Shown here: positions 52,531 through 60,494 of the stretch, piece after piece
How positions within the stretch are numbered: position 1 is the first letter of the stretch
How the letters are laid out: each line of letters begins with the position of its first letter
Source: Eisenbergiella porci
GTDB taxonomy: Bacteria > Bacillota > Clostridia > Lachnospirales > Lachnospiraceae
Assembly (NCBI RefSeq): GCF_009696275.1
Contig: NZ_VUMI01000022.1
Span: forward strand, 26,231-90,230
Direction: 5' to 3'
DNA: 64,000 bases
Program-made: the position numbers and the translations under genes
Notes under the pieces: generated by a model
What the model saw: the letters and a program-made list of their open reading frames with translations, nothing else
Told to the model about the DNA's origin: nothing
Database searches by the model: none

Positions 52531-54453
52531 ATGGCAGGTGTAGCAAAGACAAAAAAAGCACCGGAGGTTTTTATCTCCGAGGCCGATGAGTATCTGTTTG
52601 CACAGGGGACACATTATGACATCTACAAAAAACTGGGGGCCCATCCTTCCGTGGAGAACGGAAAGAAGGGAATGTTTTTTGCTGTCTGGGCGCCGCATGC
52701 GCTGCAGGTACATGTTTTCGGTACTTTCAACGGATGGGAGGAAACCCAATACCTAATGAAAAAAAAGGGGCCGGGAGGAATTTATGAGCTTTTCATTCCC
52801 GGAGTAGGCACGGGGGAGATGTATAAGTTTCTGATCACCGCGCCTGACGGCCGTAAGCTTTACAAAGCGGACCCGTTTGCCAACTATGCGGAAAAAAGGC
52901 CCGGCACAGCTTCCATTACCACGGATATTTCCCATTTCAAATGGACAGATTCCGTATGGATGGAGGAACGTGCGGGAAAGGATATGAACAGGGAACCTCT
53001 GGCTGTCTATGAATGTCATATCGGCTCCTGGATGAAGCATCCGGACGGGACGGAGGATGGTTTTTATAATTACAGGGAGTTTGCGGATCGTCTTGTCAGC
53101 TATCTTAAGGAAGTGAAATTTACCCATGTGGAGCTGATGGGTGTTGCAGAGCATCCCTTTGACGGTTCCTGGGGGTATCAGGTGACAGGATATTATGCGC
53201 CTACCTCCCGCTATGGGACGCCGGAGGATTTTGCATACCTGATTAATACCCTTCACCGCAATAAAATCGGTGTGATCCTTGACTGGGTGCCCGCGCATTT
53301 CCCCAAGGATGCCCACGGACTCGCGGAGTTTGACGGGGAACCGCTTTTTGAACATCCCGATCCAAGATTGGGAGAGCATCCTGACTGGGGCACCAAGATT
53401 TTCAACTATGGCAAAAACGAGGTAAAAAATTTCCTGATTGCCAATGCTCTTTTCTGGATTAAGGAATTCCATATTGACGGCCTGCGTGTGGATGCCGTGG
53501 CTTCCATGCTTTATCTGGACTATGGCAAAAAAGACGGCGAATGGGTGCCCAATAAATTCGGCGGCAACAAGAATCTGGAGGCCATAGAATTTTTCAAGCA
53601 TTTTAACTCCGTCATCAGAGGGACCTTCCCCGGAGTTATGACAATTGCGGAGGAATCCACCGCATGGCCGCTCGTTACAGGGCCTATTGACAAAGGCGGC
53701 CTGGACTTCAGCTTTAAGTGGAATATGGGATGGATGCATGATTTCTGTGAGTACATGAAGCTGGATCCCTATTTCCGTAAAAATGATCATTACGCCATGA
53801 CCTTTGCCATGAGCTACAACAGTTCGGAAAATTATATCCTTCCGCTGTCTCATGATGAGGTGGTGCATTTGAAATGCTCCATGGTAAATAAAATGCCCGG
53901 CCTGAGAGCTGATAAGTATGCGAACCTGAGAGCCGGATATGCGTATATGTTCGGGCACGAGGGGAAGAAGCTTCTGTTCATGGGACAGGAATTTGCCCAG
54001 GAAAGAGAATGGAGCGAGGCCAGGGAGCTTGACTGGTATATGCTCCAGGATGAACTCAACAGCGGCATGCTGGAATATGTAAAAACACTTCTGAACCTTT
54101 ACCGTAAATATCCGTGCCTGCATGAAATCGACAATGACTGGAACGGCTTCGAATGGGTGAATGCGGACGATGCGGAACGCAGTACATACAGCTTTATCCG
54201 CAGATCCTCAGATGGCAAAAACAGCCTCCTTTTCGTGCTGAACATGACCCCTGTGGAAAGAAAAGACTACAGTGTGGGCGTGCCCAAAAAGAAGAGCTAC
54301 AAGCTTATTCTGAACAGCGATGATAAAGCATTCGGCGGAAATGGGGCGGAGATACCTGCATCCATCCGGGCAACAGCGGAGCCATGCGACTATAAGCCCT
54401 ACCGGATTACCTTTGACCTTCCTGCATCAAGCGCAGCAGTATTTATGTTCTGA
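52531..54453 (+). CDS. glgB: 1,4-alpha-glucan branching enzyme GlgB
   Basis: 640 residues. An N-terminal CBM48 (FAVWAPHALQVHVFGTFNGWEE, 45-70) precedes a GH13 barrel with VELMGVAEHPFDGSWGYQVTGYYAPTSRYGTP, DGLRVDAVAS (nucleophile Asp, about 317), IAEES (acid/base Glu, about 371) and LSHDEVVH (about 436), and a C-terminal beta domain. It transfers alpha-1,4 chains to make alpha-1,6 branches in glycogen. No other glg genes are in the window. A GAGAGG site precedes the ATG; a terminator follows. Confidence 0.95.
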   Translation: MAGVAKTKKAPEVFISEADEYLFAQGTHYDIYKKLGAHPSVENGKKGMFFAVWAPHALQVHVFGTFNGWEETQYLMKKKGPGGIYELFIPGVGTGEMYKFLITAPDGRKLYKADPFANYAEKRPGTASITTDISHFKWTDSVWMEERAGKDMNREPLAVYECHIGSWMKHPDGTEDGFYNYREFADRLVSYLKEVKFTHVELMGVAEHPFDGSWGYQVTGYYAPTSRYGTPEDFAYLINTLHRNKIGVILDWVPAHFPKDAHGLAEFDGEPLFEHPDPRLGEHPDWGTKIFNYGKNEVKNFLIANALFWIKEFHIDGLRVDAVASMLYLDYGKKDGEWVPNKFGGNKNLEAIEFFKHFNSVIRGTFPGVMTIAEESTAWPLVTGPIDKGGLDFSFKWNMGWMHDFCEYMKLDPYFRKNDHYAMTFAMSYNSSENYILPLSHDEVVHLKCSMVNKMPGLRADKYANLRAGYAYMFGHEGKKLLFMGQEFAQEREWSEARELDWYMLQDELNSGMLEYVKTLLNLYRKYPCLHEIDNDWNGFEWVNADDAERSTYSFIRRSSDGKNSLLFVLNMTPVERKDYSVGVPKKKSYKLILNSDDKAFGGNGAEIPASIRATAEPCDYKPYRITFDLPASSAAVFMF

Positions 54454-54464
54454 TAATTCAAAAT

Positions 54465-54499
54465 AAAAGCACAGTCTTCCCAAAGGAGGCTGTGCTTTT
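54465..54499. terminator. Terminator after glgB
   Basis: AAAAGCACAG/CTGTGCTTTT with a TCTTCC/GGAGG inner stem; T-run on the plus strand and A-rich left side allow use in both directions. Confidence 0.88.
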
Positions 54500-54572
54500 A
54501 AATCAGGCAGAAGTCAAGGGGGAAAAACTCTGCCTGCATAAGCTTGCGGCGGCAGATCGAAAAGAGCCGGTG

Positions 54573-54824
54573 TTATCCGCTTACTGTCTGTTCTGAGGCC
54601 TTTAAGCTTGCCGCTTTCTGCAAAAGGTATTTGTATCTTTTCATGACTGCATTCTGTTCATAAATATAGCAGTCAATCAGATCGGGATCTGTAACATAAT
54701 CAAAACCCGCGTAGGCATTTTCCAATTCACATCTTGTCTTCTGTATGTCCAGCATCAGACTTTCCTGATAGGTAAGGGGCCTGTCCGCTTTATTCACAGA
54801 GCCCTGGCTGAAATGGAATTTCAT
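54573..54824 (-). CDS. yaaL: YaaL/DUF2508 family protein
   Basis: 83 residues, soluble and helical. The core DIQKTRCELENAYAGFDYVTDPDLIDCYIYEQNAVMKRYKYLLQKA carries the family signature (LENAYxxFDYVTDPDLID). Function unknown, but in Bacillus and Clostridia yaaL sits beside bofA. Here it is divergent from bofA rather than co-directional. Start 54824 chosen because GAGGAGG lies 4-10 bases upstream; the longer frame adds a hydrophobic stretch without homology. Confidence 0.85.
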   Translation of the reverse strand: MKFHFSQGSVNKADRPLTYQESLMLDIQKTRCELENAYAGFDYVTDPDLIDCYIYEQNAVMKRYKYLLQKAASLKASEQTVSG

Positions 54825-55010
54825 GAATCCTCCTCCTCTGCCTGATTTTGCCAATAAGTACTTTGTAAATAAGTATATACAGAAAAAAGGTAAAATATGC
54901 ATGTTATATTTTCTTATTTTTCACATATGGTGTAGAAAGGACAGACCGATCTGTTTTGGAGGGATGAAATGTGAATAACCCTGCCGAAATACGTCGGGAC
55001 CGGAGGATAA

Positions 55011-55283
55011 ATGGAAAATATGAACGGAGCCTTGATGATAGGCATCGCTTTTGCGCTTGTACTTCTGATTGCAGCTATGCGCAGCAAAACGGAGCTGTTG
55101 ATTAATTTTATTATGCGCGCCGTACTGGGGACGCTGGCAATTTATTTTATCAATATGTTTCTGCAGTCACAGGGCTTTGCCTGGCGTGTGGGAATCGGAC
55201 CCTTCAGTATTATTGCGTCAGGACTGCTCGGGCTGCCGGGGGTGGCGCTGCTGTATGGGATCAATGTGGTTTCTATGCTGTAG
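55011..55283 (+). CDS. bofA: Pro-sigma-K processing inhibitor BofA
   Basis: 90 residues, two hydrophobic helices. The C-terminal half (NMFLQSQGFAWRVGIGPFSIIASGLLGLPGVALLYGINV) is the BofA signature (VGINPxTxxxxGxLGxPGxxLL). In sporulation, BofA holds the SpoIVFB protease inactive until the forespore signal arrives. Its presence supports a spore-forming ancestry. GGAGG site. A tiny ORF (MKCE, 54964-54978) with its own GGAGG lies 32 bases upstream. Confidence 0.9.
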   Translation: MENMNGALMIGIAFALVLLIAAMRSKTELLINFIMRAVLGTLAIYFINMFLQSQGFAWRVGIGPFSIIASGLLGLPGVALLYGINVVSML

Positions 55284-55294
55284 GAGGTTTTTTG

Positions 55295-55336
55295 ACACCT
55301 GGAAACTCAGTGTTTTCCAGGTGTTTTCGGCTTTTT
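55295..55336 (+). terminator. Terminator of bofA
   Basis: ACACCTGGAAA (55295-55305) pairs with TTTCCAGGTGT (55314-55324), followed by TTTCGGCTTTTTT. Confidence 0.88.
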
Positions 55337-55400
55337 TATTCTTTTTATTGTGACACCTTTGGAACATTTTAACAAAAATGATTTAATTTACGTAACCCTA

Positions 55401-55429
55401 TTTACAAAATGGAAACCATGTTTTATACT
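55401..55429 (+). promoter_or_regulatory. Candidate promoter of the tad pilus operon
   Basis: TTTACA (55401), 17-bp spacer, TATACT (55424). The only well-spaced hexamer pair found between bofA and tadZ. Confidence 0.55.
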
Positions 55430-55625
55430 TCATTTTACCAATCGGAAATATCTAATTTTCTTTTGCGGTATCTGTTTTCAGGCAGAACCGTGTATCAATT
55501 TCTGGCTGTTGAATCAGCATTTTCATTTTTCCATCATTTTTATTTTATTCAGGGGAACAACGGAGAGTGGAATTTTACTGCGTATTTTATGAAAATACCC
55601 TTTCCATGTGAACCGGGAGGTGTTA

Positions 55626-56636
55626 TTGAAAAAGAATATTTTGGCAGTATGTGACAGAGAGCAGGAATTCGCCTGTCATCTCACGGATTATCTCAGCCTG
55701 CTGACGGCAAAGGACGGATTTCCCTTTGAAGTGCAGGTCTTTACCAGCCCGGACAAGCTGAAGCAATTCTGTAAAGACAGCCGCGTTTCCTTTCTGCTGA
55801 TTACAGAATCCGTATATCGCTCGGAAACGGACTGGGAGGCGGATCAGATTCTGATACTTGAGGAATGCGGGGAGGGGCCGCCTGGCCTGGACACCGTGAA
55901 CAAGTATCAGTCCATGGACAATATTGTCCGCAGAATTATGGAAATAGCCGCAGACAGAGGAATTCTTCCTCCGGCTACACGTTCTCAGAGGCTGGGGAAC
56001 GTACAGCTCATCGGAATCTACACACCGGTAAGGCGGTGTCTCCAAACCACATTATCTTTCACTCTTGGGCAGCTTCTCGCCCGCAGACACAAAGTGCTTT
56101 ATCTGAATTTTGAAAGCTATTCCGGGCTGGCGCGTATGCTGCAGCGGGAGTTTCGAACCGATTTGTCGGATCTGATTTATTTCCTGCATAACGGAGACGG
56201 CAGATTTCCTTACAGGCTGGAAGGAATGGTACAGAAGGTGAACGGACTTGACTTCATCCCCCCTGTTTTTTCCTGCATGGACTTGCAGAGAGTGGAAAAA
56301 GAGGAGTGGCTGCAGCTTTTTGAAGAACTGGAATTGACAGGAAGATATGAATATATTCTTCTTGATTTATCGGAAGCCATACAGGGGCTTTTCGATATCC
56401 TGAAGCTGTGTACCAGGGTTTATACCATTACCAGGGATGATGGTTTTGCCGCGGCAAAACAGGAGCAGTATGAAGAGCTGCTGCGCTGTCTTGACTGCGA
56501 GGAAATACTGGAAAAGACAAGGAAATGCAGACTGCCTCTGTTCCGTCAGCTGCCGGTCGGGTTGGAGAATATGACCCGGGGTGAACTGGCCGTACTGGTA
56601 CAGGAACTGATAAGAGAGGACTGGAAGGAAGAATAG
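55626..56636 (+). CDS. TadZ/CpaE-like pilus-assembly ATPase
   Basis: About 336 residues in two parts: a receiver-like N-terminal domain (1-115, KNILAVCDREQEFACHLTDYLS, VSFLLITESVYR) and a MinD/ParA-like C-terminal domain (130-336, NVQLIGIYTPVRRCLQTTLSFTLGQLLARRHKVLYLNFE; EYILLDLSEAIQG; YTITRDDGF). The Walker A position reads TPVRRCLQTT, lacking the usual KGGxGKT, so ATPase activity is doubtful. Tad systems use TadZ to place the pilus at a cell pole. Start is a TTG at 55626 with GGGAGG upstream. First gene of the tad operon. Confidence 0.8.
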   Translation: MKKNILAVCDREQEFACHLTDYLSLLTAKDGFPFEVQVFTSPDKLKQFCKDSRVSFLLITESVYRSETDWEADQILILEECGEGPPGLDTVNKYQSMDNIVRRIMEIAADRGILPPATRSQRLGNVQLIGIYTPVRRCLQTTLSFTLGQLLARRHKVLYLNFESYSGLARMLQREFRTDLSDLIYFLHNGDGRFPYRLEGMVQKVNGLDFIPPVFSCMDLQRVEKEEWLQLFEELELTGRYEYILLDLSEAIQGLFDILKLCTRVYTITRDDGFAAAKQEQYEELLRCLDCEEILEKTRKCRLPLFRQLPVGLENMTRGELAVLVQELIREDWKEE

Positions 56637-56722
56637 ATGCGTCACGGTCATATGTATTTCAGACAGATAAATGACTGCAGGTTCGCACAGATAAGAGCAG
56701 GCAGAAGGGAGGGTACCAGCAG

Positions 56723-57955
56723 ATGGAACAGGAAAAATATCTGGCAGTAAGGGATGGGATTAAGCGGGAGCTTCTTTCAGACATGGACTTTACCAGGGAG
56801 ATGTCGGATGAAGAGATACAGGATGCCATAGCTGACCGGCTGCGGGCAAGAGAATTCGCCGGCAGGCTCAATGTATATGAACGGGCCAGGATGGGAAAGG
56901 AGCTGTTTTTCACCATTCGGGGTTTGGATGTGCTGCAGGAGCTGATTGAGGATGAACAGGTAACAGAGATAATGATCAACGGGATGGAAGGAATCTTTGT
57001 GGAGAGAGCAGGCAGGCTTTTTGCCTGGCCCTGCGGCTTTGAATCAGGAGAGAAGCTGCAGGATGTCATACAGCAGATCGTGGCAGGCTGCAACAGGGTG
57101 GTGAACGAAACCTCCCCAATCGTGGATGCCAGGCTGGAAAATGGTTCCCGGGTCAATGTGGTACTGGGTCCCATTGCTCTTAACGGGCCGGTGGTAACCA
57201 TAAGACGTTTCCCGGAACAGCCTATTGGTATGAGAGAGCTGCTGGCAATCGGATCCATCAGCGAGGAAGCATGCAGCTTTCTGGAGAAGCTGGTAAAGGC
57301 CAGATACAATATTTTTATCAGCGGGGGCACAGGAAGCGGCAAGACCACATTCCTGAATGCACTGGCAGGTTTTATTCCTGCAGATGAACGGCTGATAACC
57401 ATTGAAGACAGTGCGGAGCTGCAAATCCGGGGAATTCCCAATCTGGTCCGGATGGAAACAAGAAATGCCAATGTGGAAGGCTGCCAGCCTATTACTATCA
57501 GAGATCTAATTAAAACCTCTTTGAGGATGCGGCCGGATAGAATTATTGTCGGTGAGGTCAGAGGGGGAGAAGCGGTGGATCTGATTGCCAGCGCCCTGAA
57601 CTGCGGACATGACGGATCGATGTCAACCGGCCATGCCAACAGCGCCCAGGATATGCTGATGCGGCTGGAAACCATGATGCTGATGGGAATGGAAATTCCG
57701 CTTCCCGCAATACGCAGGCAGATAGCTTCCGGCGTGGATATTATTGTACACCTGGGAAGGCTGCGTGACAAAACAAGAAAAGTGCTGCAGATAGCAGAGG
57801 TTACAGGCATTGAAGACGGGGAAATCCAGCTGTCTTCCCTGTTTTCCTTTGAGGAAGAGGGAGAGACGTCCGGCAGGGTACGGGGAAGACTGATAAGAAA
57901 GGAGAAGCTGCTGCATGAAGATAAACTTAAAATGGCGGGTTTTGGATCTGCATAA
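56723..57955 (+). CDS. cpaF: Tad secretion ATPase CpaF/TadA
   Basis: 410 residues, VirB11/GspE-like. Walker A SGGTGSGKTTFLNALAGFIP, Asp box IEDSAELQI, Walker B-type MRPDRIIVGEVRGGEAVDL and the His box NCGHDGSMSTGHANS are all intact. The N-terminal domain (1-120) matches CpaF. It powers assembly of Flp pilin. GGGAGG site; an overlapping 38-codon frame from 56637 is probably noncoding or a coupling ORF. Confidence 0.95.
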   Translation: MEQEKYLAVRDGIKRELLSDMDFTREMSDEEIQDAIADRLRAREFAGRLNVYERARMGKELFFTIRGLDVLQELIEDEQVTEIMINGMEGIFVERAGRLFAWPCGFESGEKLQDVIQQIVAGCNRVVNETSPIVDARLENGSRVNVVLGPIALNGPVVTIRRFPEQPIGMRELLAIGSISEEACSFLEKLVKARYNIFISGGTGSGKTTFLNALAGFIPADERLITIEDSAELQIRGIPNLVRMETRNANVEGCQPITIRDLIKTSLRMRPDRIIVGEVRGGEAVDLIASALNCGHDGSMSTGHANSAQDMLMRLETMMLMGMEIPLPAIRRQIASGVDIIVHLGRLRDKTRKVLQIAEVTGIEDGEIQLSSLFSFEEEGETSGRVRGRLIRKEKLLHEDKLKMAGFGSA

Positions 57956-58727
57956 CCGCAAAAAAGAAGAGAAGGAAAAGGAGCATGCGCCGGATTATCG
58001 GAAATATACCTTTTCAAGGAAGGAAATTTTTCTTTACGGCGCACAGGGAGTCGGTATCTCCGCATTGCTTGCATGGTTTTTCTATCATTCCTTCTGGGCT
58101 GTGCTGCCGCTGTCACCTCTGATTCTGTTAACATTTAAAGAAACGGAAAAAACGCTCATTCGCAGACAGAGACAGCGGCTGGCAGATCAATTCAAAGACA
58201 CAATTTTGTCTGTCGCAGCAGGGCTGCAGGCAGGATACTCCATTGAAAATGCCTTCCTTGAAGCGGGAAAAGATATGGAACGTCTTTATGGTGATGACAG
58301 TCTGATGGCAAAAGAGCTTCGCTTTTTCAGGAAGGGACTCAGAAATCATGTGCCGCTGGAGCTTTTGCTGGCGGATTTGGGAATCAGAAGCGGAGAGCCG
58401 GATATTGAGGATTTTGCAGAGGTCTTTTCCATAGCAAAGAGAAGCGGAGGCAATCTGAATGATATTATACGCCGCAGCGCAGCCGTAACAGGGGAAAAGA
58501 TTGAGGTTAAACAGGAAATTCAGACGCTGTTGTCATCCAGAAGATATGAACAGAAAATTATGAATATGGTACCGTTTTTAATCATGGCTTATCTGCAGCT
58601 GACTTCCAGAGGCTTCTTTGACTGTCTTTACTTTAACGCTGCCGGCATTCTTATTATGACCGGCTGTCTGGCGGTATATTTGGCCGCATTTTATTTATCC
58701 AGGAAAATAATAGAAATAGAGGTGTGA
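57915..58727 (+). CDS. tadB: TadB-like inner-membrane platform protein (T2SS F family)
   Basis: 270 residues. Two hydrophobic helices near residues 37-75, then the T2SSF helical domain (QFKDTILSVAAGLQAGYSIENAFLEAG, FAEVFSIAKRSGGNLNDIIRRSA) and two C-terminal helices (MAYLQLTSRGFFDCLYFNAAG region). Overlaps the end of cpaF by 41 bases. Acts with TadC as the membrane platform for pilin extrusion. Confidence 0.9.
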   Translation: MKINLKWRVLDLHNRKKEEKEKEHAPDYRKYTFSRKEIFLYGAQGVGISALLAWFFYHSFWAVLPLSPLILLTFKETEKTLIRRQRQRLADQFKDTILSVAAGLQAGYSIENAFLEAGKDMERLYGDDSLMAKELRFFRKGLRNHVPLELLLADLGIRSGEPDIEDFAEVFSIAKRSGGNLNDIIRRSAAVTGEKIEVKQEIQTLLSSRRYEQKIMNMVPFLIMAYLQLTSRGFFDCLYFNAAGILIMTGCLAVYLAAFYLSRKIIEIEV

Positions 58728-58730
58728 CAT

Positions 58731-60209
58731 ATGTGGGTTATTTATGCAGGCATCATTGCAGGAATTATTGTGCTGCTTCTGATAAGCAGGAGTACTAAAG
58801 CGGATGCGGATGCCGATATGCCGGCGCCCTGCCGCCTGTTTCTGAAGCCCGCTGCATGGCTGGAGGAACGGCTGCTGAGGCTGAGGCAGCATCTGAAAAT
58901 GGAAAAGGAACCGGCATCGAGGCTGCAGCTGAAGGAGGATATGGAAATCCTGTATCCCCGTGAAGCGAAGGAACGGCTGAAAAGCTACAATACGGGTAAG
59001 CTGAGTACCGTTCTGTTCCTCATATCCATAGGGGCTTTGCTGTCAATGGCATTTTACCTGTCCGCATTTATGAATAAGAAGTTGTCGGAGGATGGCTGGC
59101 TGCAGAGGAATTCCTATGGAAAAGGAAGTCTCCGGGTAGAATTGGAAGCGTGGGAGGGAAAAAAGAAGGAAGAACTTCAGCTGGAGGTCCAGGAGAGAGA
59201 ATATACCAGTAAGCAGCTGGAAGAAATGCTTCCAGAGGTCAGGAAAGCTCTTGAAAATGAGGTGAGAGGTGATAATTCCACACTGAATGAGGTATCAAAA
59301 GACCTTAATTTTCCTTCCTCACTTCCTGGATACCCTTTTCAGATTACCTGGGAGTGCGGTAATTATGAGCTGATTCACAGTGACGGAAAGGTAACAACAA
59401 AGCAGCTTGGCGAAAAGGGAGAAATTACGGAGCTTCGGGCGGTCCTTACCTGCGGGGAGGAACAATGGGAAGAAATATTTGCCGTCAGAGTATGCCCTCC
59501 TGCACTCACAGAGGAGGAGCGGTTCCGAAAGCTTCTTGAAGAAACTGCGGTTAAGAGGGAAAAGGCATCCAGGCAGGAGGAAGGCTTTCTGCTTCCTGAA
59601 AGGGTGGAAATGCGGCAGATTTCCTGGAAGGAAAAAATTACGGATAACAGCATTCTTCTTTTTGCATTGTTTGTCGCTGCCGGGTGCATATTATATCGCC
59701 TTCAGGATCGGGATTTAAAGAAAAAACTGGAACAAAGAGAGGAACAGCTTCTGCTTTCCTATCCTGAGTTCATAAGTAAGCTGGCGCTTCTGATGGGAGC
59801 GGGGCTTCCCATCCGCTCCGCTTTTCAGAGAATGGCCGCGGATTATCAAAACAGAAAAACAAGAAATCAGGAGCTTATATACGTATACGAAGAACTCACC
59901 CTGGCCTGCCGGGAAATGGAGAGCGGAATAACGGAAGCACAGGCTTACGAACATTTTGGGCAGAGATGCCGCCTGACTCAGTACAGAAAATGTGCCGCGC
60001 TGCTTTCCCAGAATCTTAAAAAGGGAGCTTCGGGATTGCTGCAGGCTTTGCAGCAGGAGGCAGAACACGCTTTTGAAGAACGCAAAAGAAATGCGAGGGA
60101 ACTGGGAGAAAAGGCGGGAACCAGACTGCTTCTTCCCATGATGCTGATGCTTGTGGTGGTAATGGTACTGATTATGGTGCCGGCATGCTTTTCCTTTGCG
60201 GGTATGTAG
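58731..60209 (+). CDS. tadC: TadC-like platform protein with an unusually large extracytoplasmic domain
   Basis: 492 residues. One helix at the N-terminus (1-20), another near 84-106 (STVLFLISIGALLSMAFYLSAF), then about 180 soluble residues (110-290) with beta-rich blocks (GSLRVELEAWEGKKKEELQLEV, YPFQITWECGNYELIHSDGKVTTK, ITELRAVLTCGEEQWEEIFAV), a third helix (LLFALFVAAGCILYRL), the T2SSF domain (FISKLALLMGAGLPIRSAFQRMA ... CAALLSQNLKKGASGLL) and a last helix pair. Typical TadC proteins are about 300 residues, so the beta-rich part is extra. Starts four bases after tadB. Confidence 0.85.
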   Translation: MWVIYAGIIAGIIVLLLISRSTKADADADMPAPCRLFLKPAAWLEERLLRLRQHLKMEKEPASRLQLKEDMEILYPREAKERLKSYNTGKLSTVLFLISIGALLSMAFYLSAFMNKKLSEDGWLQRNSYGKGSLRVELEAWEGKKKEELQLEVQEREYTSKQLEEMLPEVRKALENEVRGDNSTLNEVSKDLNFPSSLPGYPFQITWECGNYELIHSDGKVTTKQLGEKGEITELRAVLTCGEEQWEEIFAVRVCPPALTEEERFRKLLEETAVKREKASRQEEGFLLPERVEMRQISWKEKITDNSILLFALFVAAGCILYRLQDRDLKKKLEQREEQLLLSYPEFISKLALLMGAGLPIRSAFQRMAADYQNRKTRNQELIYVYEELTLACREMESGITEAQAYEHFGQRCRLTQYRKCAALLSQNLKKGASGLLQALQQEAEHAFEERKRNARELGEKAGTRLLLPMMLMLVVVMVLIMVPACFSFAGM

Positions 60210-60232
60210 GAAATAAGGAATTATGAAAGGAG

Positions 60233-60247
60233 CTGTCTAAAAGACAG
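60233..60247 (+). other. Stem-loop upstream of the pilin gene
   Basis: CTGTC-TAAAA-GACAG, 5-bp stem, 17 bases before the flp start and just before its GGAGG site. May protect or boost the pilin message, which must exceed its neighbours. Confidence 0.4.
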
Positions 60248-60264
60248 AATGGAGGAATAAATCT

Positions 60265-60477
60265 ATGAAGAAAATTTATTTGCATGCTGTAAATGGTTTT
60301 GCGGAAATAAAATCACGAATCAGGAATGTCCTGAGCGGGGAAGAAGGTATGGGTACGGTTGAAGTAATTCTTATCATACTGGTTCTGATCGGACTTGTAA
60401 TAATCTTTAAGAATCAGCTGACAAGCCTTGTGCAAACCATATTTTCGAAAATAACAAGTCAGGCCGGCAGTATATAG
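60265..60477 (+). CDS. flp: Flp-type IVb pilin
   Basis: 70 residues. A basic leader ends at GEEGMGTVEVILIILVLIGLVII: cleavage after a Gly, then Glu at position 5 and a hydrophobic helix, as in Flp pilins processed by TadV-type A24 peptidases. The tail (NQLTSLVQTIFSKITSQAGSI) is short. It is the main subunit of the tight-adherence pilus. Its own GGAGG site follows a stem-loop. Confidence 0.93.
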   Translation: MKKIYLHAVNGFAEIKSRIRNVLSGEEGMGTVEVILIILVLIGLVIIFKNQLTSLVQTIFSKITSQAGSI

Positions 60478-60494
60478 CCGGAAAGGGGAAAGCT

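Larger units (their letters stand above)
55284..55625. other. Intergenic region before the tad operon
   Basis: Contains the bofA terminator (55295-55336) and an AT-rich promoter region; no gene recognised. A candidate promoter TTTACA (55401-55406), 17-bp spacer, TATACT (55424-55429) would give a leader of about 190 bases to tadZ. Confidence 0.6.

Noticed and set aside
52753..54123. Long antisense ORF (456 codons) opposite glgB
   Set aside because: It lies wholly inside a strongly conserved gene on the other strand, has no ribosome site and no recognisable motif; a by-product of codon bias.
56659..58134. Long antisense ORF (491 codons) opposite cpaF and tadB
   Set aside because: Ser/Leu-rich shadow frame of clearly coding tad genes, without family resemblance.
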